DNA of 64,000 bases from Hugenholtzia roseola DSM 9546 (GTDB taxonomy: Bacteria; Bacteroidota; Bacteroidia; Cytophagales; Bernardetiaceae), in the NCBI RefSeq assembly GCF_000422585.1, contig NZ_AUGI01000036.1, positions 19,930 through 83,929 on the forward strand, written 5' to 3'. The number at the start of each line of letters is the position of its first letter. Position 1 is the first letter of the stretch. Positions 53,111 through 63,029 of the stretch are shown in pieces. The translations under genes and the position numbers were made by a program. The notes below the pieces were generated by a model. That model saw only the letters and a list, made by a program, of their open reading frames with translations, was not told the origin of the DNA and did not search any database.

Positions 53111-55375
53111 CTACCCAAGACGCAAGGCAATGACTAAAACGTCATCAGTCTGTTCCTCGTCTTTTTTCCATGCTTGAAATCTTTGGTATAAAAATTTATC
53201 TACTTCGTGAATGGGCAACTTAGCAGCCGCTTTTAGGTTGTTTTTAAAACCTTTTTTCATCATTTTTTTGGCAGCCTCCCCACCAAATTGGTCTTGGTAG
53301 CCGTCAGAGGCAATAAAAAAGGTGTGTTTGTTTTGGGCAAAGGAAAGTTTGTGTTGTGTAAAAGAAGCCGTTTGCGCACTTTCGCCACCGATAAAGATAT
53401 TGTCGCCCTTGATTTCCATGATTTCCTCTTGTATTTCCTCCTGTATTTCCTTTTTTGAGTGTGCCAAATAATAAAGCGGATTTTTTGCCCCTGCAAAAAG
53501 CACTTCTTTTTCCACTTGGTCGATAAGAAGCAAGGCAGCGTCCAGACCGTCTTTGTTTTGGGTTTCTTCCTGTCGCAATCTATCATAAATGGCAGTTTGC
53601 AAGGCTGCTAAGATGGCGGCAGGCTCATTGATTTTTTTGACGAAAACGATTTCATTCAAAATTTGAATACTAATTAAGCTCATAAAAGCACCCGGCACGC
53701 CATGCCCTGTGCAGTCGAAAACGCCCAACAAAGTGCGCCTCCCTCCTAAGTCTGCAAACCAATAAAAATCGCCACTGACAACATTGCGAGGCAGAAAGAG
53801 AATGGCATTTTGTGGCAAACTTTGGCTAATAACCTGCGCTTTGGGCAAAACTGCCTCCTGAATCGTAAGGGCATAACGAATACTATCCGTTATTTGCAAA
53901 TGTTGTGTTTCCAAACTGCCAAAAGCCTCCTGCAACTTTTCATTTGTTACGTCTAATTCTTCTATTATTTGATTTAATTCCTCATTTTTAGAAACAATTT
54001 CTTTTGTACGAATGACTACCTTTTGCTCCAATTCCGCATTTTTCTGGGCGATTAAATTCTGCATCTCTAAGGCTTTTTGGCGTTCGAGCTGCTCCTTTTC
54101 CAACTGCTTTTCTGCTACCTGTTTCTTGATTAAATTAAAACGCTGCGCTAAGGCAATAGAGAAAAACAAGACCTGCAAACTCACCGCCGCATACAAATAA
54201 TTTAGTATCTGACTCGTTATTTGAACTGAAAGTATTACCAAAAAGGCATAGTATCCCATCAAAAGCCAAGGGATAAAATTGCTTAGGAAGAAAATACGCG
54301 CTGCTGCCGCTTTTTCACGCCATTTGAGAAATGAAAAAAGAAGCATCGCCACTACCAAAAAGACGTACATATAGTTAGATACGATAACTATATTATTATG
54401 AAATGAATAACTTTTTTTAAAAACAGTAATAAATAAAAAATAAAAAACAATCACTAATAAAAGTATGATACTTACATAAAATGTCCTAATTAAGATGCGA
54501 TTTCCTTTGAAGCGAAAAAATGAAAGCGCGAATAAAATAAAGAAAATCGCGGCACAACTCACAGAAATATTCATGAGGTATATTAAAATATTTTTATAAT
54601 CAAACCAGTTTAAGTAAGAATTTCTAAATAAATTAGACCCTATCAATATATAAAACCAAAAACCTACCGTCGTCAGTGTATAAAAAATGTAGGTGAGGCT
54701 GCGTGTATAAATGCCAATAAAAAAATTATAAATAAGAAGAAATAAAATTCCCGATAATACAAATATTTCAAATAGATATTGTTTTGCATAAAAACTAAGT
54801 ATTTTAGGTTCAGCCTCGATGAAAAACGCCCTTGCTCGCCGCTGATGAAAGTCAAAACTACAACCACAATTTTCTATTTCTGCTTTCAGAAAAAAAGCAT
54901 TTTTCCCCTTCTCTAAAACCAAAGGTAAGTCATATTTGCTAAAAATATTAGCTGCCTCTTCCCAAGTGGTATTGAAACCAAAAATCTGCTCTTTCCACTT
55001 TTGGGGGGCTATTTGTTGATACAAAAAGGCTTTGTATTGGTCTGCCTGCAAATACCAACGCCTTTGAGGAGTTAGGTTTTCTACTTCAAAATAAAGCCAA
55101 ATGTATTGATGCTTTTCTTCTAAAATTAGTGTATCACCAAAATTGGCAGCGAAAAAAGCCGAATCCGATACTTGTTCTATCTTTTCTTTGCCATCAGGGG
55201 AAGGGAAAAAATGCAGGTTTTTGGCAAGGTGGTACGTAGAATCGGGATTTAGCATTTGAAGGGGCGATACCAAATGCTGCCCTTGTGCGTCTTTTTGAAG
55301 AATAAGACCAACGAACAAAGTACCTATAAAAATAAGTACATTTAGGTTTATTTTTTTGCAAAAATTAGACATCAT
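53111..55375 (-). CDS. Membrane 7TMR-DISM sensor with PP2C/SpoIIE phosphatase
   Basis: The 754-residue protein has a signal or anchor helix, a periplasmic 7TMR-DISM-type beta domain (residues about 30-195), seven membrane helices (about 198-410), a coiled coil of about 90 residues, and a C-terminal SpoIIE-type phosphatase: SGDFYWFADLG, GVFDCTGHGVPGAFMSL, and FFIASDGYQDQFGG with the metal-binding Asp residues. It probably dephosphorylates an anti-sigma-factor antagonist or similar partner in response to an external signal. No partner gene is adjacent. A second Met (residue 2) is an equal start candidate. Confidence 0.9.
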   Translation of the reverse strand: MMSNFCKKINLNVLIFIGTLFVGLILQKDAQGQHLVSPLQMLNPDSTYHLAKNLHFFPSPDGKEKIEQVSDSAFFAANFGDTLILEEKHQYIWLYFEVENLTPQRRWYLQADQYKAFLYQQIAPQKWKEQIFGFNTTWEEAANIFSKYDLPLVLEKGKNAFFLKAEIENCGCSFDFHQRRARAFFIEAEPKILSFYAKQYLFEIFVLSGILFLLIYNFFIGIYTRSLTYIFYTLTTVGFWFYILIGSNLFRNSYLNWFDYKNILIYLMNISVSCAAIFFILFALSFFRFKGNRILIRTFYVSIILLLVIVFYFLFITVFKKSYSFHNNIVIVSNYMYVFLVVAMLLFSFLKWREKAAAARIFFLSNFIPWLLMGYYAFLVILSVQITSQILNYLYAAVSLQVLFFSIALAQRFNLIKKQVAEKQLEKEQLERQKALEMQNLIAQKNAELEQKVVIRTKEIVSKNEELNQIIEELDVTNEKLQEAFGSLETQHLQITDSIRYALTIQEAVLPKAQVISQSLPQNAILFLPRNVVSGDFYWFADLGGRRTLLGVFDCTGHGVPGAFMSLISIQILNEIVFVKKINEPAAILAALQTAIYDRLRQEETQNKDGLDAALLLIDQVEKEVLFAGAKNPLYYLAHSKKEIQEEIQEEIMEIKGDNIFIGGESAQTASFTQHKLSFAQNKHTFFIASDGYQDQFGGEAAKKMMKKGFKNNLKAAAKLPIHEVDKFLYQRFQAWKKDEEQTDDVLVIALRLG

Positions 55376-55506
55376 ACAAAAAAGAGCTTAAAAAAGAACT
55401 AAGGAAAGGAAAAAGTTGTTTGAAAGAACCCCAACCATTTTTGAAACCTCGCCCTGCCCAAAAGACGCACCTTCGTTTGTCTTTTGAGCAGGCAGGAGGC
55501 TCATTT

Positions 55507-56880
55507 TTATTTTTGGAAAATCAAATTCAAGTCGTGAAAATCTTGTGCTAATTTATCTAAGGTAGAATCGAGGTAATTGCGGGCAATCAATCCTGTTTCA
55601 CCGTTGATAAGACTCTCGATGGGGCTTTGGTCGCTTTGCAGCGCATAGACGGCTACCTCGTTGGGGTTTAGCCAGAAACTTTCCGAAACAATCGCATCTA
55701 TGGCATATAGAGAAGCCTCATCTTGTGCTACCTGTTGCGCCATTTTTTGTGCAAACATGGCGTTGTTGAAGGCATGCAAGATATAGGGGCTGTGCGTTGT
55801 GATAAGAAATTGATTGTCGGGATTGTGGTTTGCAGTGAAAATAAGAGCCTCAATAAGTTGCTGTTGCTCATTAGGAGAAAGCCCTGCTTCGGGTTTTTCC
55901 AAAACTCTGAAAACACTGCTATCTTCTAATACCGATACAAGAAAATCTTGTAAAAGTCTGATAACCTCTTGCTGCCCCAAAGAAGCGTCGGAAAGGGTTA
56001 TGTACTTTTCTTCGTCATAAAATATCTTCTCACCAAAATTATCTAAGACATAACGCCCTTTCAAGATTTCATTTATCTTTGAAAGTAGAATATAAAGGTA
56101 GTCTTTTTTATTGGTAAAGAAATTTTGAAGTAGGCTTTCAAAGCTGCCTCCATATTTATAGAAAATGCCCCTGATGATTTCTACCTTTCGAACAAAATCG
56201 AGCATCAAAGCCTCGTCGGTAGCAAAGACTTTCTGACGAAATGCCGTTTGCTGGTTAGGGCGAAAAGCGGCTTGCAGGCTTTCAAAAAGGTATTTTTCGA
56301 AAAGGGCTGCATAGGCAACGGTAGCTCCCCTATTGGGCAATAGGTATAAGAAATCGTTTTGGTTGTTGTGAAAAACCGCATTGAGGACAAGCGAAAGGCT
56401 ATTGAGGTGCTTTTCTTTCTCCTGTTCAAGTTGCCACTTGTCGTAACGATTAAAGACCGCATTTTCTTTGATAAGAAAACGTTTGAGATGATGCGCCTCC
56501 TCTACCAAGCGGCTAATATCCATGCCTTCGCTAAATTCTACGCGCAATCGCTTATCGGGGAAAAGCGAAAGTGTCATAGACGACTCTTCGTTGAAATGAT
56601 ACGAAATAAAGAAGTCGTCTAAATGCAGGGTAGAGCCGAAAAGGTCGTAGAACTTTCTTCGCGCAATCAGCTGAAAGGTTCTGATATTAAGCTCGTTGTA
56701 AAGCTCCTTTTGTGAAAGGGCAGCTTTAAATAGTTCTTCTTTTAGGGTCTTAAAGAAATGCACAACTTTGGCAAGGGTACTTTTTCCAGTCGCCTGCTCG
56801 CCTATTAAAATCGTGATTTTTTTTAGTTCTATTTCCGCTTCCTTGATGGCACGAAAGTTTTTTACGATTACTTTTTCCAT
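55507..56880 (-). CDS. AAA/ABC-type ATPase (predicted ATP-binding protein), unknown function
   Basis: The 457-residue protein starts MEKVIVKNFRAIKEAEIELK with Walker A GEQATGKST at residues 27-35, and ends with a Walker B-like VLEKPEAGLSPNEQQQLIEA and H-loop ITTHSPYIL, the pattern of the SMC-like OLD/AAA_21 ATPases. No TOPRIM or nuclease domain follows, and no partner gene is adjacent, so a defence role cannot be claimed. I start at 56880, since the upstream part of the 56997 frame overlaps the gcvP stop. A hairpin (56903-56933) lies between gcvP and this gene. Confidence 0.75.
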   Translation of the reverse strand: MEKVIVKNFRAIKEAEIELKKITILIGEQATGKSTLAKVVHFFKTLKEELFKAALSQKELYNELNIRTFQLIARRKFYDLFGSTLHLDDFFISYHFNEESSMTLSLFPDKRLRVEFSEGMDISRLVEEAHHLKRFLIKENAVFNRYDKWQLEQEKEKHLNSLSLVLNAVFHNNQNDFLYLLPNRGATVAYAALFEKYLFESLQAAFRPNQQTAFRQKVFATDEALMLDFVRKVEIIRGIFYKYGGSFESLLQNFFTNKKDYLYILLSKINEILKGRYVLDNFGEKIFYDEEKYITLSDASLGQQEVIRLLQDFLVSVLEDSSVFRVLEKPEAGLSPNEQQQLIEALIFTANHNPDNQFLITTHSPYILHAFNNAMFAQKMAQQVAQDEASLYAIDAIVSESFWLNPNEVAVYALQSDQSPIESLINGETGLIARNYLDSTLDKLAQDFHDLNLIFQK

Positions 56881-56902
56881 ATTTTTTATGTTAAAGATGA
56901 AA

Positions 56903-56933
56903 GCCTTGCAAGGTAGGAACGACCCTGCAAGGC
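56903..56933 (-). terminator. Hairpin between gcvP and the ATPase gene
   Basis: GCCTTGCAAGGT and ACCCTGCAAGGC pair over 12 positions with one mismatch. It follows the gcvP stop by about 20 bases on the minus strand, and TTTCATCTTT follows it. It may end the gcvP message or reduce read-through into the ATPase gene. Confidence 0.6.
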
Positions 56934-56951
56934 AGATATAGATTAAAATTC

Positions 56952-59858
56952 TTAATTCGCTTCTTCGGCATAAGCCTCCAAAGGCAAACAGCTGCATATC
57001 AAATTTCTATCACCATAGGCATTATCGATACGGCTTACACTGACCCAGAACTTGCGCTCGCGTACCCATTCCAAAGGATAAGCCGCTTTCTGACGGCTAT
57101 AAGGGTAGTGCCACTCGTCTGCCAATAGGAGAGCCGCCGTATGAGGCGAATTTTTCAAGACATTGTTTTGTGCGTCTGCCTTGCCTTGTTCTATTTCAGC
57201 AATCTCCAAACGAATGGCAATCAGGGCTTCGGCAAAACGGTCTAATTCTGCCTGTGTTTCGCTTTCGGTAGGCTCAATCATCAGCGTTCCTGCCACAGGG
57301 AAAGATACCGTTGGGGCATGAAAGCCGTAATCCATTAAGCGTTTGGCGATGTCAGTTACTTCAATATCGGCAGTTTTTTTGAAGTTTCTACAATCCAAAA
57401 TAAATTCGTGTGCGCATCTGCCATTTTTGCCCACATAAAGAACAGGATAGTGTCCTTCTAGTTTGTTTTTGAGATAATTGGCATTGAGAATGGCGCGTTC
57501 GGTGGCACGTTTCAAACCCTCGCCGCCCATCATAGCAATATAGGCATAAGAGATAAGCAAAATAGAAGCCGAGCCATAAGGCGCAGCCGACACAGGGTCT
57601 ATGCCTGCTTCGCCGCCTGTGCCAATGATAGGGTGAGAAGGCAGATAAGGCGCAAGGTCTTTGACAACGCCGATAGGTCCCATGCCCGGACCGCCGCCCC
57701 CATGCGGAATACAAAACGTTTTGTGCAAATTCAAGTGGCACACATCTGCACCAATATTGGCAGGACTTGTCAAGCCTACTTGGGCGTTCATATTCGCGCC
57801 GTCCATATAGACTCTGCCGCCAAAATCATGTATCGTCTGACAAATTTCGCGAATCGCCTCCTCGAAAACGCCATGCGTAGAAGGATACGTAACCATCAGG
57901 GCTGCTAAGGTATCTTTGTATTTTTCAGCCTTTTGGCGCAAATCGGCTACATCAATATTGCCGTTGTCGTCGCATTTGACCAAAACAACCTCCATGCCTG
58001 CCATCACTGCACTGGCGGGGTTTGTGCCATGGGCAGAGGTAGGAATCAGGGCAATGTTTCGGTGCGAATCGCCCCTTGCGATATGATAGGCGCGAATGGT
58101 CATCAGACCTGCATACTCGCCCTGCGCTCCCGAATTGGGCTGCAAAGAAACGGCATCAAAACCTGTCGCTTGACAGAGCCATTTTTCTAAGTTTTGTAGA
58201 ATAATCTGGTAGCCTTTTGCCTGTTCTAAGGGTGCGAAAGGGTGCATGCCACCAAACTCACGCCATGTAACGGGTATCATTTCCGTCGTCGCGTTGAGTT
58301 TCATCGTACAACTGCCCAAAGAAATCATCGAATGAACCATAGAAAGGTCTTTATTTTCCAAACGCTTCAAATAGCGCAACATTTCATGTTCGGTACGATG
58401 GTTTTTAAAGACAGGGTGTTGCAGATAATCTACGGCTCTTTGTGGCGCAATTTCTACATTTTGGGCTGCCTGCGCCAAATCAAAAGTGGTAGCGGATTGG
58501 GTAGCCGTTTTGAAGATGTCGAAAATAGTCTGCAAATCGCCTACGGTTGCTCTTTCGCCAAAAGCAATGCCGATATTTCCATTTTCGTAATAACGGAAAT
58601 TGAATTGTGCCGCCTCAGCCGCCTCTCTCACTTTGGCTTGCAAGGCAAGGTCGGTATTATGAAGGGTGAGGGTATCGAAATAATTTTGGTGCAAAACTTT
58701 CATACCAAACTTTTCTAAATCTAATTTTTCCAAGCCGATTTGGGTAAGTTTGGCAAAACCATGCAGACGCTCTGCAATTTGGCGAATCCCCTCTGCCCCA
58801 TGATACACACCATAGGCGGCTGCCATTACAGCCAAAAGCACCTGCGCGGTGCAGATATTAGAAGTTGCCTTTTCGCGCTTGATGTGCTGCTCGCGCGTTT
58901 GTAGTGCCATGCGATAGGCAAAATTGCCTTGTGCATCTTTCGAAATGCCAATAATTCTACCTGCAATTTGGCGTTTGTACTCATCTTTGGTAGCAAAAAA
59001 TGCGGCATGAGGACCGCCATAGCCCATAGGCACACCCAGACGCTGCGCCGAACCGAAGGCTACATCTGCACCCAAAGTGCCTGCCGAAGGCAAAAGTGCT
59101 AAGGCTAAAAGGTCAGTGGCAAGGGCTACACGTACCTTGTTTTCATTGGCGGCGGCGATAAAATCGGTGAAATTATCTACCTTTCCTTCTGTGTCGGGAT
59201 ATTGTAAGATTGCCCCAAAAAGGTTGGCATTGGTCAAATCTACTTTTTTCCAATCGCCGATAAGCAATTCTATTCCCAAAGGCTCTGCCCGATTCTTCAA
59301 AACGGCTATCGTTTGGGGGTGGCACTTTTCCGACACAAAAAACTGGTTTGCATTTTTCTTTTCTTTCGGAACGGTTACCTGCAAAAGGCGCAACGCCTCT
59401 GCCGCCGCTGTGCCTTCGTCTAAAAGGGAAGCATTGGCGATAGGCAAACCTGTCAAGTCGGTGATAAGGGTCTGAAAGTTAATTAACATCTCCAAGCGTC
59501 CCTGTGCAATTTCTGCCTGATAGGGCGTGTAGGCAGTGTACCAACCGGGGTTTTCCATGATATTGCGCAACACCACTGTCGGGGTCAGGGTTTCGTAATA
59601 TCCCATGCCAATAAAGGAACGGAAGACCTGATTTTGGGCGGCAATCTGTTTGAGGTCGTCTAAAAATTCAATTTCTGAAAGCGGAGCGGGCAAATCCAGC
59701 GGCTTTTGCAGGCGAATATCGGCAGGAATAGTTTCAGCGATAAGCTGCTCGATGGAACTTGCGCCAATGGCAGCTAAAAGTGCCTGATTTTCAGCCACTT
59801 CAATACCGTTATGGCGTGCTTCGAAAGTAGTTTTGTGCGTATGGAGATTGATTTTCAT
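56952..59858 (-). CDS. gcvP: Glycine dehydrogenase (decarboxylating), P-protein of the glycine cleavage system
   Basis: The 968-residue single-chain P-protein matches the usual length. It has N-terminal [34 protein letters not shown], and in the C-terminal half [27 protein letters not shown] and the PLP lysine Lys713 in [15 protein letters not shown]. It decarboxylates glycine and passes the aminomethyl group to the H-protein; gcvT and gcvH are not adjacent. I start at the ATG at 59858 ([10 protein letters not shown]); the upstream 31 codons cover the promoter region, where minus-strand TATCTTTG sits at 59900-59907. Confidence 0.97.
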   Translation of the reverse strand: MKINLHTHKTTFEARHNGIEVAENQALLAAIGASSIEQLIAETIPADIRLQKPLDLPAPLSEIEFLDDLKQIAAQNQVFRSFIGMGYYETLTPTVVLRNIMENPGWYTAYTPYQAEIAQGRLEMLINFQTLITDLTGLPIANASLLDEGTAAAEALRLLQVTVPKEKKNANQFFVSEKCHPQTIAVLKNRAEPLGIELLIGDWKKVDLTNANLFGAILQYPDTEGKVDNFTDFIAAANENKVRVALATDLLALALLPSAGTLGADVAFGSAQRLGVPMGYGGPHAAFFATKDEYKRQIAGRIIGISKDAQGNFAYRMALQTREQHIKREKATSNICTAQVLLAVMAAAYGVYHGAEGIRQIAERLHGFAKLTQIGLEKLDLEKFGMKVLHQNYFDTLTLHNTDLALQAKVREAAEAAQFNFRYYENGNIGIAFGERATVGDLQTIFDIFKTATQSATTFDLAQAAQNVEIAPQRAVDYLQHPVFKNHRTEHEMLRYLKRLENKDLSMVHSMISLGSCTMKLNATTEMIPVTWREFGGMHPFAPLEQAKGYQIILQNLEKWLCQATGFDAVSLQPNSGAQGEYAGLMTIRAYHIARGDSHRNIALIPTSAHGTNPASAVMAGMEVVLVKCDDNGNIDVADLRQKAEKYKDTLAALMVTYPSTHGVFEEAIREICQTIHDFGGRVYMDGANMNAQVGLTSPANIGADVCHLNLHKTFCIPHGGGGPGMGPIGVVKDLAPYLPSHPIIGTGGEAGIDPVSAAPYGSASILLISYAYIAMMGGEGLKRATERAILNANYLKNKLEGHYPVLYVGKNGRCAHEFILDCRNFKKTADIEVTDIAKRLMDYGFHAPTVSFPVAGTLMIEPTESETQAELDRFAEALIAIRLEIAEIEQGKADAQNNVLKNSPHTAALLLADEWHYPYSRQKAAYPLEWVRERKFWVSVSRIDNAYGDRNLICSCLPLEAYAEEAN

Positions 59859-59899
59859 TCGGGAGAATGCGCTAAGGGTGAAAATGCGTATTGAGGATA

Positions 59900-59907
59900 C
59901 AAAGATA
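59900..59907 (-). promoter_or_regulatory. -7 promoter element upstream of gcvP
   Basis: Minus-strand TATCTTTG, 42 bp from the gcvP start codon. No glycine-riboswitch-like fold is apparent in the short 5' region. Confidence 0.4.
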
Positions 59908-60073
59908 CAATTTTTATTCGTTTTCTGCTTTTTGCAGCCTTCTTTGCGCATAAAATCTTTTGTAGGGTAGGAATGTTTGGCAAATGTTGGGAGTAGTTTC
60001 AGAGCCTAAGAAATGAAGGTAGTGAAAACAACAAATTTGAACAAAAAGCTCCTCACACAAATCGCGGCTTTTT

Positions 60074-60104
60074 TTTGCACCTATTAAAAATTAAGGTACA
60101 TTTG
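60074..60104 (+). promoter_or_regulatory. Bacteroidota-type promoter of the Wzi/RemB-like gene
   Basis: TTTG (60074-60077), exactly 19 bases, TACATTTG (60097-60104). This is the best match to the phylum consensus in the window. The start codon at 60136 is about 31 bases after the -7 element. Confidence 0.6.
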
Positions 60105-60135
60105 TGGCAATAGACCTTTTTTTAAGAATCTTGAT

Positions 60136-61956
60136 ATGATGCAGCCAAACTTTTTCGTCGTTTTCCGCTCCCTGCTTTGGGCTTTGCTTGGAAGTGCCGC
60201 CTTGTTGTTTTCCGCCCCCCTTAGCTCTGCCCTTTACGGACAATCTACAAACCCGATGTATAATGCCGATTATCAGTGGCTTATAGAGCGTTATGAAATC
60301 AGGCAACGCAATTTTAGCCCTGTGCATTTTGGCGCAGTCAAACCTTATAGCCGTGAGGCGATAGGTATTTTTGTCGATAGCCTCTACCTAAAAATGGGGC
60401 AGCGCGATTCGAGCCAGCAGGCTTCGCAGGACAATTTTTCGGCTGCCGACCGCTTTAATTTGCAGTATTTGGCAATCGACAACCGAAGTTGGTCTAAGGT
60501 AGGCGATTCTACCTCCCGCAGCAAAAAAGCAATTTTAAAACATTTTTACAAGCATCAGAACGATTTTTTTGCTGTCCGAAACGAACACTATGCACAAAGG
60601 TTGGAAAAAGGAAGGTACGATTTCGACCTACACGTCAATCCCGTTCTGCACGTAGGAATCGGCAGAGATAATACACAAGATTATCTAAATTCTATCAATA
60701 CGCGCGGCGCAGTCGTCTATGGTACTTTGGGGCGCAGGTTAGGTTTTTACACTTATTTGGCGGAAACGCAGGCGGTTTTTCCTGCATACGTCAAGCAAGT
60801 AGTGGATTCTTTGAGCCTACTTGCCGTCGATAATATGGTTGTCCCCAATGAAGGTTTTGCCAAGCGTTTCAATGAAAATGGCGTAGATTTCCTTCGCGCA
60901 CAAGGCTATATCCAATTCAAAGCCTCGCCCTTTGTAGAGGTGCAGTTCGGACACGACAAGGTATTTATCGGAAATGGCTACCGCTCGCTCTTGCTTTCTG
61001 ATTTTGCCGCGCCGCATTTATTTTTGAAGTTACAGACCCAATTTTGGCGACTCAAATACACCAACATTTTCAGTCAGATGAATGCCGATGTATTGCGAGC
61101 AAGCTCTTTATATCCCAAAAAATTCTTTGCGCTGCACCATCTTAGTTTGAATCTGACCAAAAATTTAAACATTGGCATCTTTGAAAGTATTGTCTATGGC
61201 AGGCGCGACCAATCCAATGGTTCTACTTTGGAGTTGGGTTATCTCAATCCGTTCATTTTCTATCGCTTTGTAGAGCAGGGGTTGGGCAGTTCGGATAACG
61301 CCTTTTTAGGTTTAGATTTCAAATGGAATTTTGTAAAAAACATGCAATTATATGGGCAACTGGTCTTAGATGAGTTTGTCTTAGATGAGGTTTTCGGAGA
61401 TACGGGCTGGTGGGCAAACAAGCAAGCCGTACAAATTGGGGCTAAATACGTTGATGCCTTCAAAATTTCAAACCTCGACCTGCAAGCCGAAATTAACTGG
61501 GTGCGCCCCTATACCTACACTCACTTTGATGTCTTGAATTTGTCTAATTATGTGCATTATCGCCAACCTTTGGCACACCCTTTGGGCGCGAATTTTAGGG
61601 AAATAATAGGCATTGTACGCTATCAGCCGCTTGCTCGCCTGCAAATTACGGGCAGGGCTTTTTATATTGTGCAAGGAAAAGACGGTGCAGGCGAAAATTG
61701 GGGTAGTAATTTACTTTTAGACAATTCTACCATACAACTTACCAACGAATACAACAACAGCATTGGACAAGGGCAGGCGACAAACCTTCTATTTTTGCGT
61801 CTTTCGGCTTCTTACCAACTGCGCCACAACCTTTTTATAGACTTCGAGCAAACGATAAGACGCTCTGAATCGGACTTAGCGCGTTTTACCAGCAATGCCG
61901 CCATCAGTCAATTTGCCCTACGTTGGAACATTCCGACGCGCAACTACGAATGGTAG
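60136..61956 (+). CDS. Wzi/RemB-like outer-membrane beta-barrel protein
   Basis: The 606-residue protein has a signal peptide (residues about 5-35, cut near LYGQS) and a barrel-type body with alternating strands. The central VQFGHDKVFIGNGYRSLLLS and LYPKKFFALHHLSLN motifs and the repeated strand pairs match the capsule assembly Wzi family and the Bacteroidota protein RemB, which is involved in gliding. The family call is from recall of the motif, not a search. It has its own promoter and ends in a strong terminator, so it is monocistronic. Confidence 0.75.
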   Translation: MMQPNFFVVFRSLLWALLGSAALLFSAPLSSALYGQSTNPMYNADYQWLIERYEIRQRNFSPVHFGAVKPYSREAIGIFVDSLYLKMGQRDSSQQASQDNFSAADRFNLQYLAIDNRSWSKVGDSTSRSKKAILKHFYKHQNDFFAVRNEHYAQRLEKGRYDFDLHVNPVLHVGIGRDNTQDYLNSINTRGAVVYGTLGRRLGFYTYLAETQAVFPAYVKQVVDSLSLLAVDNMVVPNEGFAKRFNENGVDFLRAQGYIQFKASPFVEVQFGHDKVFIGNGYRSLLLSDFAAPHLFLKLQTQFWRLKYTNIFSQMNADVLRASSLYPKKFFALHHLSLNLTKNLNIGIFESIVYGRRDQSNGSTLELGYLNPFIFYRFVEQGLGSSDNAFLGLDFKWNFVKNMQLYGQLVLDEFVLDEVFGDTGWWANKQAVQIGAKYVDAFKISNLDLQAEINWVRPYTYTHFDVLNLSNYVHYRQPLAHPLGANFREIIGIVRYQPLARLQITGRAFYIVQGKDGAGENWGSNLLLDNSTIQLTNEYNNSIGQGQATNLLFLRLSASYQLRHNLFIDFEQTIRRSESDLARFTSNAAISQFALRWNIPTRNYEW

Positions 61957-61970
61957 TTTATTAAAACATA

Positions 61971-62003
61971 AAACCTATAAGATTTTAAAAATCTTATAGG
62001 TTT
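61971..62003 (+). terminator. Strong terminator after the Wzi/RemB-like gene
   Basis: AAACCTATAAGATTTT (61971-61986) and AAAATCTTATAGGTTT (61988-62003) are perfect complements with almost no loop, so an effective stem of about 14 bp forms. It follows the stop codon by 15 bases. Confidence 0.8.
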
Positions 62004-62107
62004 GAAAGGCTTTTACAAATTTTAATTACAAAAAAGTCAAAAAAACTTGCACCCTTTGGGGAAAAGGTGTAACTTGCGACGGATAAAAACGTACAAGGGA
62101 TTGGGCT

Positions 62108-62893
62108 TTGAAAGTTGCTTCTGTGAATCTTATTATCGAAGGGGACAAAGCCTTTTGGATACGAAAAAATTTTGAAAAAGCGCAAGGAATTGCGTGTAAC
62201 TGCATGTTGTGTGATATTATAAAAAACTATCGTAAATTGAAACTAATAAATACAATAGAACTTAGCCCGTATAACTATTCTGAAAAAGAGTATGAATTTC
62301 CTAATGGCAGTTCATCTGAACTGCCTGACGAATGGAATGAGTTTTGGTTAAGGTGTATTTTAGATAAAAATATAGAAAATTTAAAAGCAATCAAAAAAAG
62401 TTCTTATTTGGTGGATATTGAAACAATTAATGATAGAGAACTTGAAGAAATTATTAAAAATGAATTGAAAGAAGTTGAATTAGATGATTTTGAAGAACAA
62501 GTTAGTAGAATAAAAGGTGGTATATCAATCATTGAAAATGAAATTTTAATAATCGAACCAACCTGCTGCGGAGACATAGGTAATCTCAACGAATGGGAAA
62601 ATATTTTTGAGAATAAATCAAACACTTGGCATCAATTATGGGTTGGACACCCTTGGTTATTTTACAAAAAGGAAAAAGGTTGTGTTGGATTTTCTGATTA
62701 TACAGAATTAAATTTTGAAGATTTTAAAGATATAAAAATAAAACTTCAATTTTCTGAAGAAGAACTGAAGAAAGAAATATTAAAAATTAGAACTGGACAA
62801 AATAATTTTGAAAATAGAATCCGTAATATCCTAAATAAAATGGGAATAAATAACTGTGAACGAATAGCGAAATTAATGACAGGAAATGCATAA
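62108..62893 (+). CDS. AT-rich orphan protein with non-ATG or truncated start
   Basis: The 261-residue frame opens at a TTG (62108); the first in-frame ATG is at residue 33. An upstream TAA at 62084 limits any extension. The body is acidic and AT-rich in codon use. The C-terminal half has IIEPTCCGDIGNLNEW and WHQLWVGHPWLFYKK, distinctive motifs I recall only loosely from hypothetical immunity-like proteins. No signal peptide. Either TTG is the true start, or the gene has lost its 5' part. A terminator follows at 62962. I do not assign a function. Confidence 0.55.
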   Translation: MKVASVNLIIEGDKAFWIRKNFEKAQGIACNCMLCDIIKNYRKLKLINTIELSPYNYSEKEYEFPNGSSSELPDEWNEFWLRCILDKNIENLKAIKKSSYLVDIETINDRELEEIIKNELKEVELDDFEEQVSRIKGGISIIENEILIIEPTCCGDIGNLNEWENIFENKSNTWHQLWVGHPWLFYKKEKGCVGFSDYTELNFEDFKDIKIKLQFSEEELKKEILKIRTGQNNFENRIRNILNKMGINNCERIAKLMTGNA

Positions 62894-62961
62894 AATAACA
62901 GCACACAACATCAGTTTAGAAAAAGATGGGGCTGACGAGCAGACAGATGCTTTTGAAAATA

Positions 62962-63003
62962 AAAAGCAAGCTCCCACTTTTGGAACTTGCTTTTTCTTTT
63001 TTT
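62962..63003 (+). terminator. Rho-independent terminator after the orphan gene
   Basis: AAAAAGCAAG (62962-62971) pairs with CTTGCTTTTT (62987-62996) and is followed by CTTTTTTTC. It overlaps the upstream part of the Rpn gene's promoter. Confidence 0.75.
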
Positions 63004-63013
63004 CGTATCTTTG
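62980..63013 (+). promoter_or_regulatory. Promoter of the Rpn-type nuclease gene
   Basis: TTTG (62980-62983), 22 bases, TATCTTTG (63006-63013). It lies 17 bases before the start codon at 63030, so the leader is very short. Confidence 0.5.
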
Positions 63014-63029
63014 TGAAAAACAGAAAACC

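Noticed and set aside
55507..56880. AAA ATPase as an anti-phage system
   Set aside because: No nuclease, TOPRIM or other effector is fused or adjacent, and the neighbours are gcvP and a sensor phosphatase. The motifs alone do not support a defence call.
62886..63029. Upstream extension of the Rpn gene
   Set aside because: It runs through the terminator and promoter between 62962 and 63013 and has no family similarity.
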